DNA from: UBA4877 sp002399345
GTDB taxonomy: Bacteria > Bacillota > Thermoanaerobacteria > Thermoanaerobacterales > UBA4877
DNA: 8,760 nucleotides
Direction: 5' to 3'
Assembly: GCA_036752905.1 (NCBI GenBank)
Contig: DAIORT010000022.1
Location: 1 to 8,760 of the forward strand
The position numbers and the translations under genes were made by a program. Numbering within the stretch: the first letter of the stretch is position 1; each line of letters starts with the position of its first letter. Shown here piece by piece: positions 1 through 6,118 of the stretch. The notes under the pieces were generated by a model that ran no database searches, was not told where the DNA came from, and saw only the letters and a list, made by a program, of their open reading frames with translations.

Positions 1-55
1 CCGGCATGCCGTTCCCTTTCTCGAAGTTTCAATTCCTTATAGGTATTCTAAAAAC
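1..55 (-). CRISPR. Leader-proximal end of a CRISPR array (partial spacer and one 30-nt repeat)
   Basis: Positions 26-55 form a 30-nt unit that begins GTTTCAATTCC and ends CTAAAAAC on the plus strand. Read on the minus strand it starts GTTTTTAG, has CCTATAAGG in the middle and ends GGAATTGAAAC. This matches from memory the 30-nt repeat class of clostridial and thermophilic type I-B arrays, whose crRNAs carry an 8-nt ATTGAAAC-type 5' handle. The handle end faces left, so the array is transcribed leftward and continues outside the window. The 25 bases at 1-25 would be most of the first spacer; they are clearly more GC-rich than the AT-rich leader. Nothing repeat-like follows at 56 onward, so this is the terminal repeat beside the leader. 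Only one copy is visible, so repetition itself cannot be shown here; the call rests on length, sequence class, handle and flanking leader. Confidence 0.82.
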
Positions 56-124
56 CAATCTAAAAGTGCATAAAACCTCATGAGTTCATTTTGATAAACC
101 TTATATTATTGATTTCTTTTTTCC

Positions 125-152
125 ATGATATCTTTACAAACTCCGTAGTCAA
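125..152 (-). promoter_or_regulatory. Putative promoter of the CRISPR array
   Basis: On the minus strand a -35 box TTGACT (147-152) is separated by 16 bases from a -10 box TATCAT (125-130). Each box matches the sigma-A consensus at five of six bases. Transcription would begin near 118 and enter the first repeat at 55 after about 60 bases, a normal arrangement for a pre-crRNA. Confidence 0.5.
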
Positions 153-175
153 GGCAAATACGGTAAAAAATTTAT

Positions 176-219
176 GTCGTCGGTGTCCTGCTATATTAAC
201 ACTATACCACATCGACGAC
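176..219. repeat. 11-bp inverted repeat in the CRISPR leader region
   Basis: The arms GTCGTCGGTGT (176-186) and ACATCGACGAC (209-219) pair over 11 bp with a single G-T wobble around a 22-base loop. On the minus strand the right-hand arm is followed by ATAAATTTTTT. It could therefore act as a weak terminator of the upstream lipoprotein operon, or be a protein-binding dyad upstream of the CRISPR promoter. The large loop argues against an efficient terminator. Confidence 0.4.
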
Positions 220-364
220 TTTATAAAAAGTTATTACAGATATACATTATCTAAAATTTCTATAGTCGATTAATCACAACCTTATATAAAATGGTTTATA
301 CCCTTTTCTTCTATTATCTATTATATACCACTTATATTCCATATAGGGTATTTTACACTTTCTG

Positions 365-659
365 TTAATATTTCTTTTTCACGGTTACCATACCGTCTTC
401 GATAACAATATTAAAATCAGCGGAAACATCCCCGGGTAATGTCATCTTTATCACGCCGTCATCACAGGATACGGTATTATTACCGCTCCGCCATTCCCCA
501 ACAGGTAATAGTTATAATCTCCTATCATCATCAATATTAATATCACATCTCCATGACCCCGGATCTGCCTTCACTTATATAAATACCGCTGCATCCGGAC
601 ATCAATACTGCCCAAAGCATAAGCACCAAGGTAGCTGCAATGAGCCGCTTTACATTCAT
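365..659 (-). pseudogene. Broken lipoprotein gene, last member of the ABC operon
   Basis: An ATG at 659, 3 bp after the permease stop codon and preceded by AAGGTGG, opens a frame starting MNVKRLIAATLVLML. It has a hydrophobic core and a lipobox LMSGC, so it encodes a lipoprotein signal peptide with the acylated Cys at residue 23. This frame stops after 38 residues at 543-545. In the next frame a C-terminal piece of 48 codons runs from 511 to a stop at 365-367. It contains GEWRSGNNTVSCDDG and a tail ending VIEDGMVTVKKKY, typical of a small secreted beta-rich domain. Between the two parts, fragments such as HGDV, INIDDD and GDYNYYL fall in alternating frames, so more than one indel is needed to restore the gene, plus removal of a TAA at 512-514. 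The total of 295 bp is not divisible by three. It is either a decayed gene or a run of assembly errors. The intact product would have been about 97 residues, anchored outside the membrane beside the permease. Confidence 0.72.
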
Positions 660-662
660 CTT

Positions 663-1484
663 TTACACTTCCACCTTATTTTCGATTAACCAGGATGCAA
701 GGAGAAAAAGACCTGCCAGGCCTACCGTCCACACTGCTACTGATGCCAAGTCTATTCCTATATAAGCACCATTTAACATACCGCTGATATTTATCACTCC
801 CCCGCTCTTATTCAAAGCATTTTCTATATTTGACAAGGCCAGCGCTTTAGACAGCGGTATCTCTATATGCATCCAGTCCGGCGATATCTTCATAATACGG
901 GATGAAAAATTGGAAAGAAGCCATATTGGAAATATATATGAGGCTGTCCCCACCCAGAAACCGAATTTCTTAACGGTCAAGGTCACAGTATATGCGAAAA
1001 GCCCCACTACGCCGGCGCCTAGTAGTATATATAATGCAGGGAGGATACACAGTCCGTATGCCCTCCATGCAGACAAAGATAAAGCCCTGAACACCTTATT
1101 GCTTATTGTATTAGGCGACCTGAGCTCGGCAAGCATCATCATAACGGTATATGCACCCAAAAGCAGTATATGACTGCCAAATTCAGTCATGAAGTACGCA
1201 AGCTTAGCTCCTATTATATCGTATCCCTTTATGGGCAAGGAAAGCATTAGATACTGATTGTTATGCCTCCATTCCTCTTTTAAATAATCAAAGCTTTTTA
1301 TAAACGCCGCAGTGCAAAAACCGAATATCATCATAATGGCCGTTAATGTCGGCATGCCTTCATCCCACCGTCCTATACGAGTAAAGAGAAAAAACATAAT
1401 GCCCAATGTAATAACAATCACCGCGGCGAAAGATCTTCGTCCCTTCATAAACTCTTTCTTGTACAGTCTGGCAAAATCCATCAT
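663..1484 (-). CDS. ABC-2 type transporter permease
   Basis: The 273-residue protein has six predicted membrane helices (about residues 19-36, 46-65, 97-119, 144-170, 174-192 and 241-267). It also has the cytoplasmic LMLSLPIKGYDIIGAKL segment at 79-95, which in ABC-2 permeases of the YtrC/YhcI kind lies between helices 2 and 3 and contacts the ATPase. It would form the membrane channel for the ATPase encoded just upstream. Its ATG overlaps the ATPase stop as ATGA, and AAGGAGGTG ends 6 bases before it, so the two genes are translationally coupled. The substrate is unknown. The YtrA-type regulator suggests a role in envelope stress or export of a peptide or antibiotic, by analogy with Bacillus Ytr. 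The last hydrophobic segment ends in a short charged tail, ENKVEV. Confidence 0.85.
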   Translation of the reverse strand: MMDFARLYKKEFMKGRRSFAAVIVITLGIMFFLFTRIGRWDEGMPTLTAIMMIFGFCTAAFIKSFDYLKEEWRHNNQYLMLSLPIKGYDIIGAKLAYFMTEFGSHILLLGAYTVMMMLAELRSPNTISNKVFRALSLSAWRAYGLCILPALYILLGAGVVGLFAYTVTLTVKKFGFWVGTASYIFPIWLLSNFSSRIMKISPDWMHIEIPLSKALALSNIENALNKSGGVINISGMLNGAYIGIDLASVAVWTVGLAGLFLLASWLIENKVEV

Positions 1485-2179
1485 ACAAACACCTCCTTGA
1501 ATATGTCTTCAATGGAACCGTCATATCTTGCCCTCAGTTCATCTGCACCGCCGTATAGTACGCCTTGGCCGCTTTTAAGAAACAGAACCTTATCAAACAG
1601 CGGCTCTATATCCCTGACAAGATGCGTAGCTATTATCATGGTGCTGTGTTCCCAGCGGTATTCTGATGCTATGCCGGAAATAATCTTATCTCTTGATGTG
1701 GGGTCTATACCGCCCAGCGGTTCGTCCAGTAAAATAAGATCGGCATTTCTCGCCATAATCAAAACCAGCTTTAGCCTTTCGCTCATTCCTTTAGACATAT
1801 GTTCTACCGTCATTTTGCTATCTATTCCCATCATTTTGATAAGCCTATCCGCCTTTTCATGATCAAAGTCCTCATAAAAACCCGACACATATTCTACAGC
1901 CTGTTTCACAGTCATCCAGCCATATAAATAATCGGCATCGGGAAGTATGGCTACATGAGCCTTAGATTCCGGCCCCGGATTTAATCCGGCTATTTTTATG
2001 CTTCCACCGGTTGCATGTACCAGCCCGGCAATAAGCTTAAGCATTGTACTCTTGCCGCTGCCGTTGGGACCTAAAAGTCCCAGAACTTCCCCTTCTCCTA
2101 ATGTCAGGTCAATACCATTTAATGCCCATCTCGTACCATAACGCTTTTTTAGGTTATTCAATTCCAATATATTATCCAT
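1481..2179 (-). CDS. ABC transporter ATP-binding protein, YtrB-like
   Basis: This cytoplasmic ATPase of 232 residues would power the neighbouring permease. Its motifs are in order: Walker A GPNGSGKST (37-45), signature MSKGMSERL (128-136), Walker B LILLDEP (148-154), D-loop GGIDP (156-160) and the switch His in ATH (H186). At the Q-loop the usual Gln is Asp (ILPDADYLY, D81). Gln-free Q-loops with D or E occur in BcrA/YtrB-type exporters, so this alone does not suggest inactivity. The signature MSKGM in place of LSGGQ also fits that subfamily. The start chosen is the ATG at 2179, 8 bases after AAGGTGAT; this Shine-Dalgarno overlaps the stop codon of the upstream regulator. A GTG at 2191 in the same frame overlaps the regulator stop as GTGA but has no suitably spaced site. 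The C-terminus overlaps the permease start by 4 bp. Confidence 0.92.
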   Translation of the reverse strand: MDNILELNNLKKRYGTRWALNGIDLTLGEGEVLGLLGPNGSGKSTMLKLIAGLVHATGGSIKIAGLNPGPESKAHVAILPDADYLYGWMTVKQAVEYVSGFYEDFDHEKADRLIKMMGIDSKMTVEHMSKGMSERLKLVLIMARNADLILLDEPLGGIDPTSRDKIISGIASEYRWEHSTMIIATHLVRDIEPLFDKVLFLKSGQGVLYGGADELRARYDGSIEDIFKEVFV

Positions 2180-2187
2180 ATAAATTA

Positions 2188-2574
2188 TCACCTTTCTTCA
2201 TCACCAGGCAAATTACTTAAATATTCATCAACCAGCAAGAGAATTTGCCGGCTTTTAAAACCCAGGCCTGTCATCCCATCTATCAGTTGCCGTACCAAAC
2301 GCTGTGCCAGTTCATTCCTGACGGAATCTATTTTATTGCTATCCTCTGTCACAAAAGTACCCATGCCTCTCTGCGTAAATATTATACCTTCGCTTTCCAG
2401 CTCCTGATATGCATGACGCACAGTGTTGGGATTGACACTGAGCTCTATAGCCTTATCCCTTACGGAGGGCAGCTTGCCACCCATGGCTATCCGGCCGGAA
2501 CATATATCCTGTTTAACATGATCCATTATCTGAAGGTAAATAGGTATATTTTCACTGAACATATGTTTAAGCAC
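2188..2574 (-). CDS. GntR family transcriptional repressor, YtrA subfamily
   Basis: A short GntR-type regulator with an N-terminal winged helix-turn-helix (about residues 9-77). It includes PIYLQIMDHVK, LPSVRD, LSVNPNTVRHAYQELE and the wing GIIFTQRGMGTFV. A short, highly charged C-terminal helical tail of about 45 residues follows, with no ligand domain. That domain plan and the adjacent ABC genes define the YtrA subfamily, which usually represses its own ABC operon. The start used is a GTG at 2574, 7 bases after GGTGAT. An upstream ATG at 2598 lacks a ribosome binding site and adds eight residues, and the ATG at 2562 (MFSENIPIYLQ) is the shortest option. It is the first gene of the operon, and an inverted-repeat operator lies over its promoter. 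The inducing signal cannot be told from sequence. Confidence 0.9.
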   Translation of the reverse strand: MLKHMFSENIPIYLQIMDHVKQDICSGRIAMGGKLPSVRDKAIELSVNPNTVRHAYQELESEGIIFTQRGMGTFVTEDSNKIDSVRNELAQRLVRQLIDGMTGLGFKSRQILLLVDEYLSNLPGDEER

Positions 2575-2622
2575 AATATTTATCACCGCTCCCGTCATGC
2601 TTTTCTAATGTAGCTTAGTCAT

Positions 2623-2650
2623 ATAGTGTATTAATACAATAGTACACTAT
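2623..2650. promoter_or_regulatory. Inverted-repeat operator for the YtrA-type repressor
   Basis: ATAGTGTA (2623-2630) and TACACTAT (2643-2650) are perfect 8-bp inverted arms around a 12-base spacer. YtrA-type repressors are known to bind AGTGTA/TACACT inverted repeats with a similar spacer. The right arm overlaps the first two bases of the -10 box and the left arm covers the predicted start point near 2632, so binding would block transcription of the operon. Autoregulation is inferred from that placement. Confidence 0.78.
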
Positions 2651-2667
2651 GTCCATAATATTGTCAA
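2639..2667 (-). promoter_or_regulatory. Promoter of the GntR-ABC operon
   Basis: On the minus strand a perfect -35 box TTGACA (2662-2667) is followed after exactly 17 bases by a -10 box TACTAT (2639-2644, four of six consensus bases). The transcript would start near 2632, giving a leader of about 60 bases to the GTG at 2574. The -35 begins two bases beyond the U-tract of the preceding terminator. Confidence 0.72.
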
Positions 2668-2669
2668 GT

Positions 2670-2713
2670 AAAATAAAAGCAGCATAACATACTCTTGTAT
2701 ATTACACTGCTTT
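2670..2713 (-). terminator. Rho-independent terminator of the DUF1538/P-II operon
   Basis: On the minus strand, arms at 2713-2697 and 2692-2676 pair over 17 bp with four G-U wobbles around the loop AAGA. The base of the stem is AAAGCAG/CTGCTTT, followed by TATTTTA. It lies 67 bp after the stop of the tandem P-II gene and directly before the promoter of the next operon. Confidence 0.8.
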
Positions 2714-2780
2714 AAATTAATCCCGATTGATACCAAAAAACATAACTTCAAAAATTGTGATTAACATTATGTCAAAAACA

Positions 2781-3452
2781 TTAACATAAACCGTATGTCT
2801 TATTTACATCCTGTACAAATATTACGCCGTTACCCGGTTTATCCATTTCAAGCCGTTCCCTTATGGAGGTTACTATAGTATCCGTGAGCTTACTTTCAGA
2901 TATTATAAGTACTATTTCTTTTTCCGGTTCTATCTCCATGGAAAACACTCTGCTGATTTCATGGATGCCCGAGCCTCTGGCTTTAATGATGGTTCCACCC
3001 TTGGATCCGGATTTATTTGCTGCTTCTATAACTGATTCAGCCTTTCCTTTATCGACAATAGCAAAGATAACATTATACATTGGGTTTTCCGCACCTCTAC
3101 TTTCTTCATTAACTGCACATCTATAATCTCTTACTCCTAATATATTAGTAATGGTTGTACTAAAGGCTATACCATGATTTGGCTTTTTTAAAGCAAATTT
3201 CTTGGCAAGTTCATCCATTGCCTTATACGCTGTAGACTTTTCAGCAGCCATTAAAATAATTTCTTTCCTTGTTTCATTTAATTCCAGTAGTTCAAGAATG
3301 GAGCTTTTTACGGTTCCCTTTCCTAAAAAAATCGTACCTCCCCTTATATCATACTGCTTTGAGTATTTTAATATCCTGCTTCCCTGACCATTATTTGCAA
3401 TGATATAAATCAGCTCAAAACATTTGTTATCCATGCAGTTTTCCGCCATCAT
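2781..3452 (-). CDS. Tandem P-II-like signal transduction protein
   Basis: The 223-residue soluble protein consists of two P-II-like ferredoxin folds in tandem. Domain 1 is about residues 11-107 and domain 2 about 125-221. Each opens with a beta-strand and helix (FELIYIIANNGQGSRI; MYNVIFAIVDKGKAESV). Each then carries GGTI, like the segment that leads into the P-II T-loop (38-41 and 152-155), and ends with KPNHGIAF (90-97) or KPGNGVIFV (205-213), corresponding to the GxGKIFV strand of GlnB. The uridylylated Tyr-bearing T-loop and the C-terminal RTGE segment of classical GlnB/GlnK are absent, so it is a divergent P-II relative. Classical P-II proteins are single-domain trimers; two fused domains change the possible assembly. 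The first ATG is 5 bases after AAAAAAGGTGG and lies 26 bp inside the upstream membrane-protein gene. It probably senses a nucleotide or metabolite and gates the DUF1538 protein; the ligand is unknown. Confidence 0.82.
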   Translation of the reverse strand: MMAENCMDNKCFELIYIIANNGQGSRILKYSKQYDIRGGTIFLGKGTVKSSILELLELNETRKEIILMAAEKSTAYKAMDELAKKFALKKPNHGIAFSTTITNILGVRDYRCAVNEESRGAENPMYNVIFAIVDKGKAESVIEAANKSGSKGGTIIKARGSGIHEISRVFSMEIEPEKEIVLIISESKLTDTIVTSIRERLEMDKPGNGVIFVQDVNKTYGLC

Positions 3453-5004
3453 CTATTCCACCTTTTTTGGATTTAACTTTAAAAATTAAACCTAATATCT
3501 GCAAAGTGATGATTGGTGCCAGAGCCACCATCGAGATCATTCCAAACCCGTCTACCAGTACACTGGCCCCTTCAGTCGCCTCGGCAATTCCCTGAATGAA
3601 AGCCAGTATAAAGGTCGCAGTCATAGGGCCTGTCGCAACCCCACCTGCATCAAAGGCAATTCCCACAAACAGTTTTGGTGCAAAATATGACATTACAATA
3701 GCTATAATATACCCCGGCAGGAGATAATGCCACAACTGAAGATTCGGGTTTAATATCCTTATCACCGATAAAGAAACAGCAATACCCACTCCGATTGATA
3801 GAGCAATCAAAACTGAACTTCTTTTTACATATCCACTTGTAACATCTTCTATCTGATGTGTCAATACATATACTGCCGGTTCAGCCAATATAGTGACAAC
3901 ACCCACAATAAATCCGATACCAATAACATAATACACATTGCCCACATTCGCAAGCTCATATCCTATAACGCTTCCTACCTCCATAAAACCACCATTTACA
4001 CCGAGCAGGAAAAAAAGTAATCCTACAAATGAATAAACAAATCCCTTTAGTATCTTTGTATAAGATTTTTTATCCAACTTAAAAAATGCTTTTTGAAGGA
4101 CTATAAAAATTATAAGCAACGGAAGAAATGATAAAAAACTTTCCTTTATGATCCCCGGGATCAATTGAAAAAACGCGTCCGCTATCGTAGTGGACTGTGA
4201 TGCATCTACCTCCAAAGTTGATGTAAATTCACCGGACTTTGTAAATACACTTAGTAATAAAACCGACATTATCGCACCGGCAGACGCTATCGCCACCAAA
4301 CCGAAGCTGTTTGTTTCAGCCTCTTCAGTGTTCTTATTTGCCAATGAAACGCCTGCCGAAAGAGCCAATATAAACGGTACGGAAAGTACTCCCGTAGTCG
4401 CGCCTGAAGCATCAAAAGCTATTGCTAAAAACTCTGATGAAGAAAATAATGCTAAGCCAAAAATAATTAGATAAAAAAAAGTCAGTACCTTATTCAGCGG
4501 TATCCCGTAAACTATCCTGACCAAGCCCATTGAAAGCAGCACGGCCAGGCCAACAGATACCACTACAAGGATAGACGTGCTGGATATCTGTCCCGCCGTC
4601 ACCGTATCAACTTGATTGGCAAGTACAAGCAATCCCGGTTCGGCAATTGAAATAAAAAACCCTAGAATTATTCCCGCAATAACTATTATCCATAATTTGT
4701 TGGTTTTCGCAAGCCGCGAACCCAGCAGATTGCCCAGCGGAGTAATGCAAATATCAACCCCGGTCAAAAATATTACCAAACCTATTATTATAAGCAACGC
4801 TCCAATAAGAAACCTTATCAATAGTGGGGTCTCCAGAGGCGTCACAGTGAAACTCAAAAGCAAAACAATTATTGTGATTGGCAAGACCGAGCTTAAGACA
4901 TCCTTCAGCTTTTCTGTAATCGTATTCAAATATATATCGCTTCCTTCTACAAATTTTTCCCATAACTCGTCATGAGCATAGTAAACCAAGGCATCATGCA
5001 ACAT
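3427..5004 (-). CDS. DUF1538 family membrane protein, internally duplicated
   Basis: A polytopic inner-membrane protein of 525 residues built from two homologous halves (about 29-255 and 280-510). Both halves carry AEPxxxVLxxQ (121-131 and 374-384), then a segment ending S-x-x-x-VRI/VIRI, and later AFDAxGxxTG followed by FILA (196-213 and 450-467). The repeat offset is about 254 residues. Acidic and small residues inside hydrophobic segments, conserved in both halves, look like a substrate or ion path, so a transporter or channel is likely; no substrate is established. It is co-translated with the tandem P-II gene. The ATG at 5004 has no visible Shine-Dalgarno. A TTG at 4929, with a distant AGAAGG, would remove 25 non-hydrophobic residues and begin at NTITEKLKDVLSSV, where the homologous region seems to start. 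The true start is therefore uncertain. Confidence 0.85.
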   Translation of the reverse strand: MLHDALVYYAHDELWEKFVEGSDIYLNTITEKLKDVLSSVLPITIIVLLLSFTVTPLETPLLIRFLIGALLIIIGLVIFLTGVDICITPLGNLLGSRLAKTNKLWIIVIAGIILGFFISIAEPGLLVLANQVDTVTAGQISSTSILVVVSVGLAVLLSMGLVRIVYGIPLNKVLTFFYLIIFGLALFSSSEFLAIAFDASGATTGVLSVPFILALSAGVSLANKNTEEAETNSFGLVAIASAGAIMSVLLLSVFTKSGEFTSTLEVDASQSTTIADAFFQLIPGIIKESFLSFLPLLIIFIVLQKAFFKLDKKSYTKILKGFVYSFVGLLFFLLGVNGGFMEVGSVIGYELANVGNVYYVIGIGFIVGVVTILAEPAVYVLTHQIEDVTSGYVKRSSVLIALSIGVGIAVSLSVIRILNPNLQLWHYLLPGYIIAIVMSYFAPKLFVGIAFDAGGVATGPMTATFILAFIQGIAEATEGASVLVDGFGMISMVALAPIITLQILGLIFKVKSKKGGIDDGGKLHG

Positions 5005-5279
5005 GTCATATGCCGGAGATTAAATAGATATTTTAATTGTTTACCAACAATCTTATCTATATGTAAGATAAAGATATAATTATATTTACTCCCATTGAAA
5101 AATGCGGAATCACTCGTACTATCATCTTGTGGTACAATAATTCACTCTTGTAAGTGTCAGTAAGGCGTACATGCCCTATTTCAATAAAACAGTTACTAAT
5201 ATCTGATAATAGCGAATGAAAATTAGCGTTCTAACTGCCGGAATGTAAAAAAAACATAAGCACGAGTAATTATAATAGG

Positions 5280-5423
5280 TTACTTAAGAGCATAAAAAAA
5301 TGAACACTTAACATTAGTAAACGTACTTAAAAACATAAGAATCGTAAGTGATATAATAATCAACAATAATATTATTTTTATTTCTGATCGCTGCCAGTAA
5401 CAAGCCCCCCCATCCTTAACCAT
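5280..5423 (-). CDS. Doubtful small ORF, possible single-pass membrane peptide
   Basis: An ATG at 5423 opens 47 codons ending at TAA 5280-5282. The product has a polar start (MVKDGGACYWQRSE), one hydrophobic stretch (IKIILLLIIISLTILMFL) and a short tail. GGAGG is present but only two bases from the ATG, which is too close for good initiation, and the predicted transcript start is less than ten bases further upstream. T-rich DNA gives hydrophobic peptides by chance, so the evidence is weak. Confidence 0.17.
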   Translation of the reverse strand: MVKDGGACYWQRSEIKIILLLIIISLTILMFLSTFTNVKCSFFYALK

Positions 5424-5438
5424 ATCCTCCACTATTAT

Positions 5439-5463
5439 ATTATAACATATTCTCACATATTAT
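5439..5463 (-). promoter_or_regulatory. Extended -10 promoter upstream of the DUF1538 operon
   Basis: On the minus strand TGT precedes a perfect TATAAT (5439-5444), forming an extended -10 (TGnTATAAT). A second TATAAT overlaps at 5434-5439. A weak -35-like GTTACA lies about 18 bases upstream. It would read toward the DUF1538/P-II genes, whose annotated start is about 430 bp away. A promoter nearer the gene was not found. Confidence 0.38.
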
Positions 5464-5469
5464 GTAACT

Positions 5470-6078
5470 CTAAGTTTTCTGTAATATATCAATTGATTGC
5501 AGATATTCATGCAGATCTTCCTCTCCGAGAAACAAATGGCCATGAAAGCCGGCTTTTTCGCAGCTATCTATGTTGGTTTGCAGATCATCTATAAATAAAC
5601 ACTCATTGGCCTTTATGTGATACCTTGCACACAGACGCTCAAAGATCAGTATATCCGGTTTTACAAGATTCTCCTTAGCGGATATAATAAAACCGTCAAA
5701 TAAGCGGAACATATCCACCCTATCCTTAAAATTATAGAAATACATACTGGTATTTGACAAAAGATATATCTTATAGCCTCTTTTCTTTAATTCCGATACG
5801 ATTTCAGGCATCCCCTCTATAGGAGTCAAATCATTGTGCCAATTAACCAATGCTTTTTCTACTATGCCTGCATACTGCGGTATACGAGCACATACACGTG
5901 TCACTGCCTCATCCTCGGTTATAGCTCCCGCATCAAGCATCCGCCACTCATCCGAATGAAAAAGTTCCTCTAGTACACTGCCTGCGGCGACCTCATCCGT
6001 CGTTACTGTTTTTATATACCTTTCAGGATTATATTCAAGCAAAACATTTCCCATATCAAATACTATATTTTTTATCAT
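5470..6078 (-). CDS. HAD-superfamily hydrolase, subfamily IA
   Basis: The 202-residue cytoplasmic protein is probably a small-molecule phosphatase. Motif I is VFDMGNVLL with nucleophile D8. The second acidic residue of the usual DxD is glycine, as in the D-x-G-N-V group of HAD-IA proteins that includes YihX-type sugar phosphatases. A helical cap lies at about 15-85. Motif II is LLSNTS (S108), motif III is Lys in VKPD (K140), and motif IV is FIDD (D164, D165). The start used is the ATG at 6078, preceded by GGGTG four bases upstream; a TTG at 6093 would add five residues with no better site. It lies 98 bp after tdk, possibly in the same transcript, with a U-tract-free hairpin (6119-6143) between them. 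Substrate is unknown; the tdk neighbour makes a nucleotide or sugar phosphate conceivable, but that is guesswork. Confidence 0.85.
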   Translation of the reverse strand: MIKNIVFDMGNVLLEYNPERYIKTVTTDEVAAGSVLEELFHSDEWRMLDAGAITEDEAVTRVCARIPQYAGIVEKALVNWHNDLTPIEGMPEIVSELKKRGYKIYLLSNTSMYFYNFKDRVDMFRLFDGFIISAKENLVKPDILIFERLCARYHIKANECLFIDDLQTNIDSCEKAGFHGHLFLGEEDLHEYLQSIDILQKT

Positions 6079-6118
6079 TTTACACCCGCTCAATCTAATT
6101 TCTTAGTTAATTTATCTG

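Larger units (their letters stand above)
56..364 (-). other. CRISPR leader and gene-free AT-rich stretch
   Basis: This stretch lies between the terminal CRISPR repeat and the end of the broken lipoprotein gene. It is AT-rich and has no convincing coding sequence; the only ORF of any length (plus strand, 91-273) has no ribosome binding site and no recognisable protein character. By position it is the array leader, transcribed leftward. It contains a promoter (125-152), a small CTCATGAG palindrome about 25-30 bases from the repeat, and a stem-loop (176-219). How far the functional leader extends is not visible; 150-250 bp would be usual. No strong terminator is seen for the operon that ends at 365. 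Confidence 0.6.
5005..5469. other. 465-bp gene-poor intergenic stretch upstream of the DUF1538 gene
   Basis: AT-rich DNA between the HAD gene stop and the DUF1538 gene. It contains an extended -10 promoter near its right end (5439-5463), a doubtful 47-codon ORF (5280-5423), and a small dyad ATCTTA (5050-5055) / TAAGAT (5064-5069) about 45 bp before the DUF1538 start. TATAAT-like boxes near 5077-5082 and 5271-5276 have no good -35. No known riboswitch, RNA gene, insertion-sequence end or CRISPR repeat was recognised. If transcription starts at the right-hand promoter, the mRNA leader would exceed 400 bases. Confidence 0.5.

Noticed and set aside
91..273. Plus-strand ORF of 60 codons
   Set aside because: It has no ribosome binding site or recognisable protein character and lies across the CRISPR leader, its promoter and a stem-loop.
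4754..4963. Minus-strand ORF in another frame inside the DUF1538 gene
   Set aside because: It overlaps a clear membrane-protein coding sequence and shows no domain or start signal of its own.
5101..5220. Possible remnant of a transposase or other gene in the 5.0-5.5 kb gap
   Set aside because: Short open stretches exist in several frames on both strands, but each is interrupted by stops and none resembles a known family; no terminal inverted repeats or target duplications were found.
5041..5280. Riboswitch (for example a c-di-AMP type) in the DUF1538 leader
   Set aside because: No conserved core of a known class could be recognised in the sequence; only short weak hairpins are visible.
5470..6078. 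Inactive HAD protein because motif I lacks the second Asp
   Set aside because: The D-x-G-N-V form is common in active HAD-IA relatives and all other motifs are present, so loss of function is not supported.
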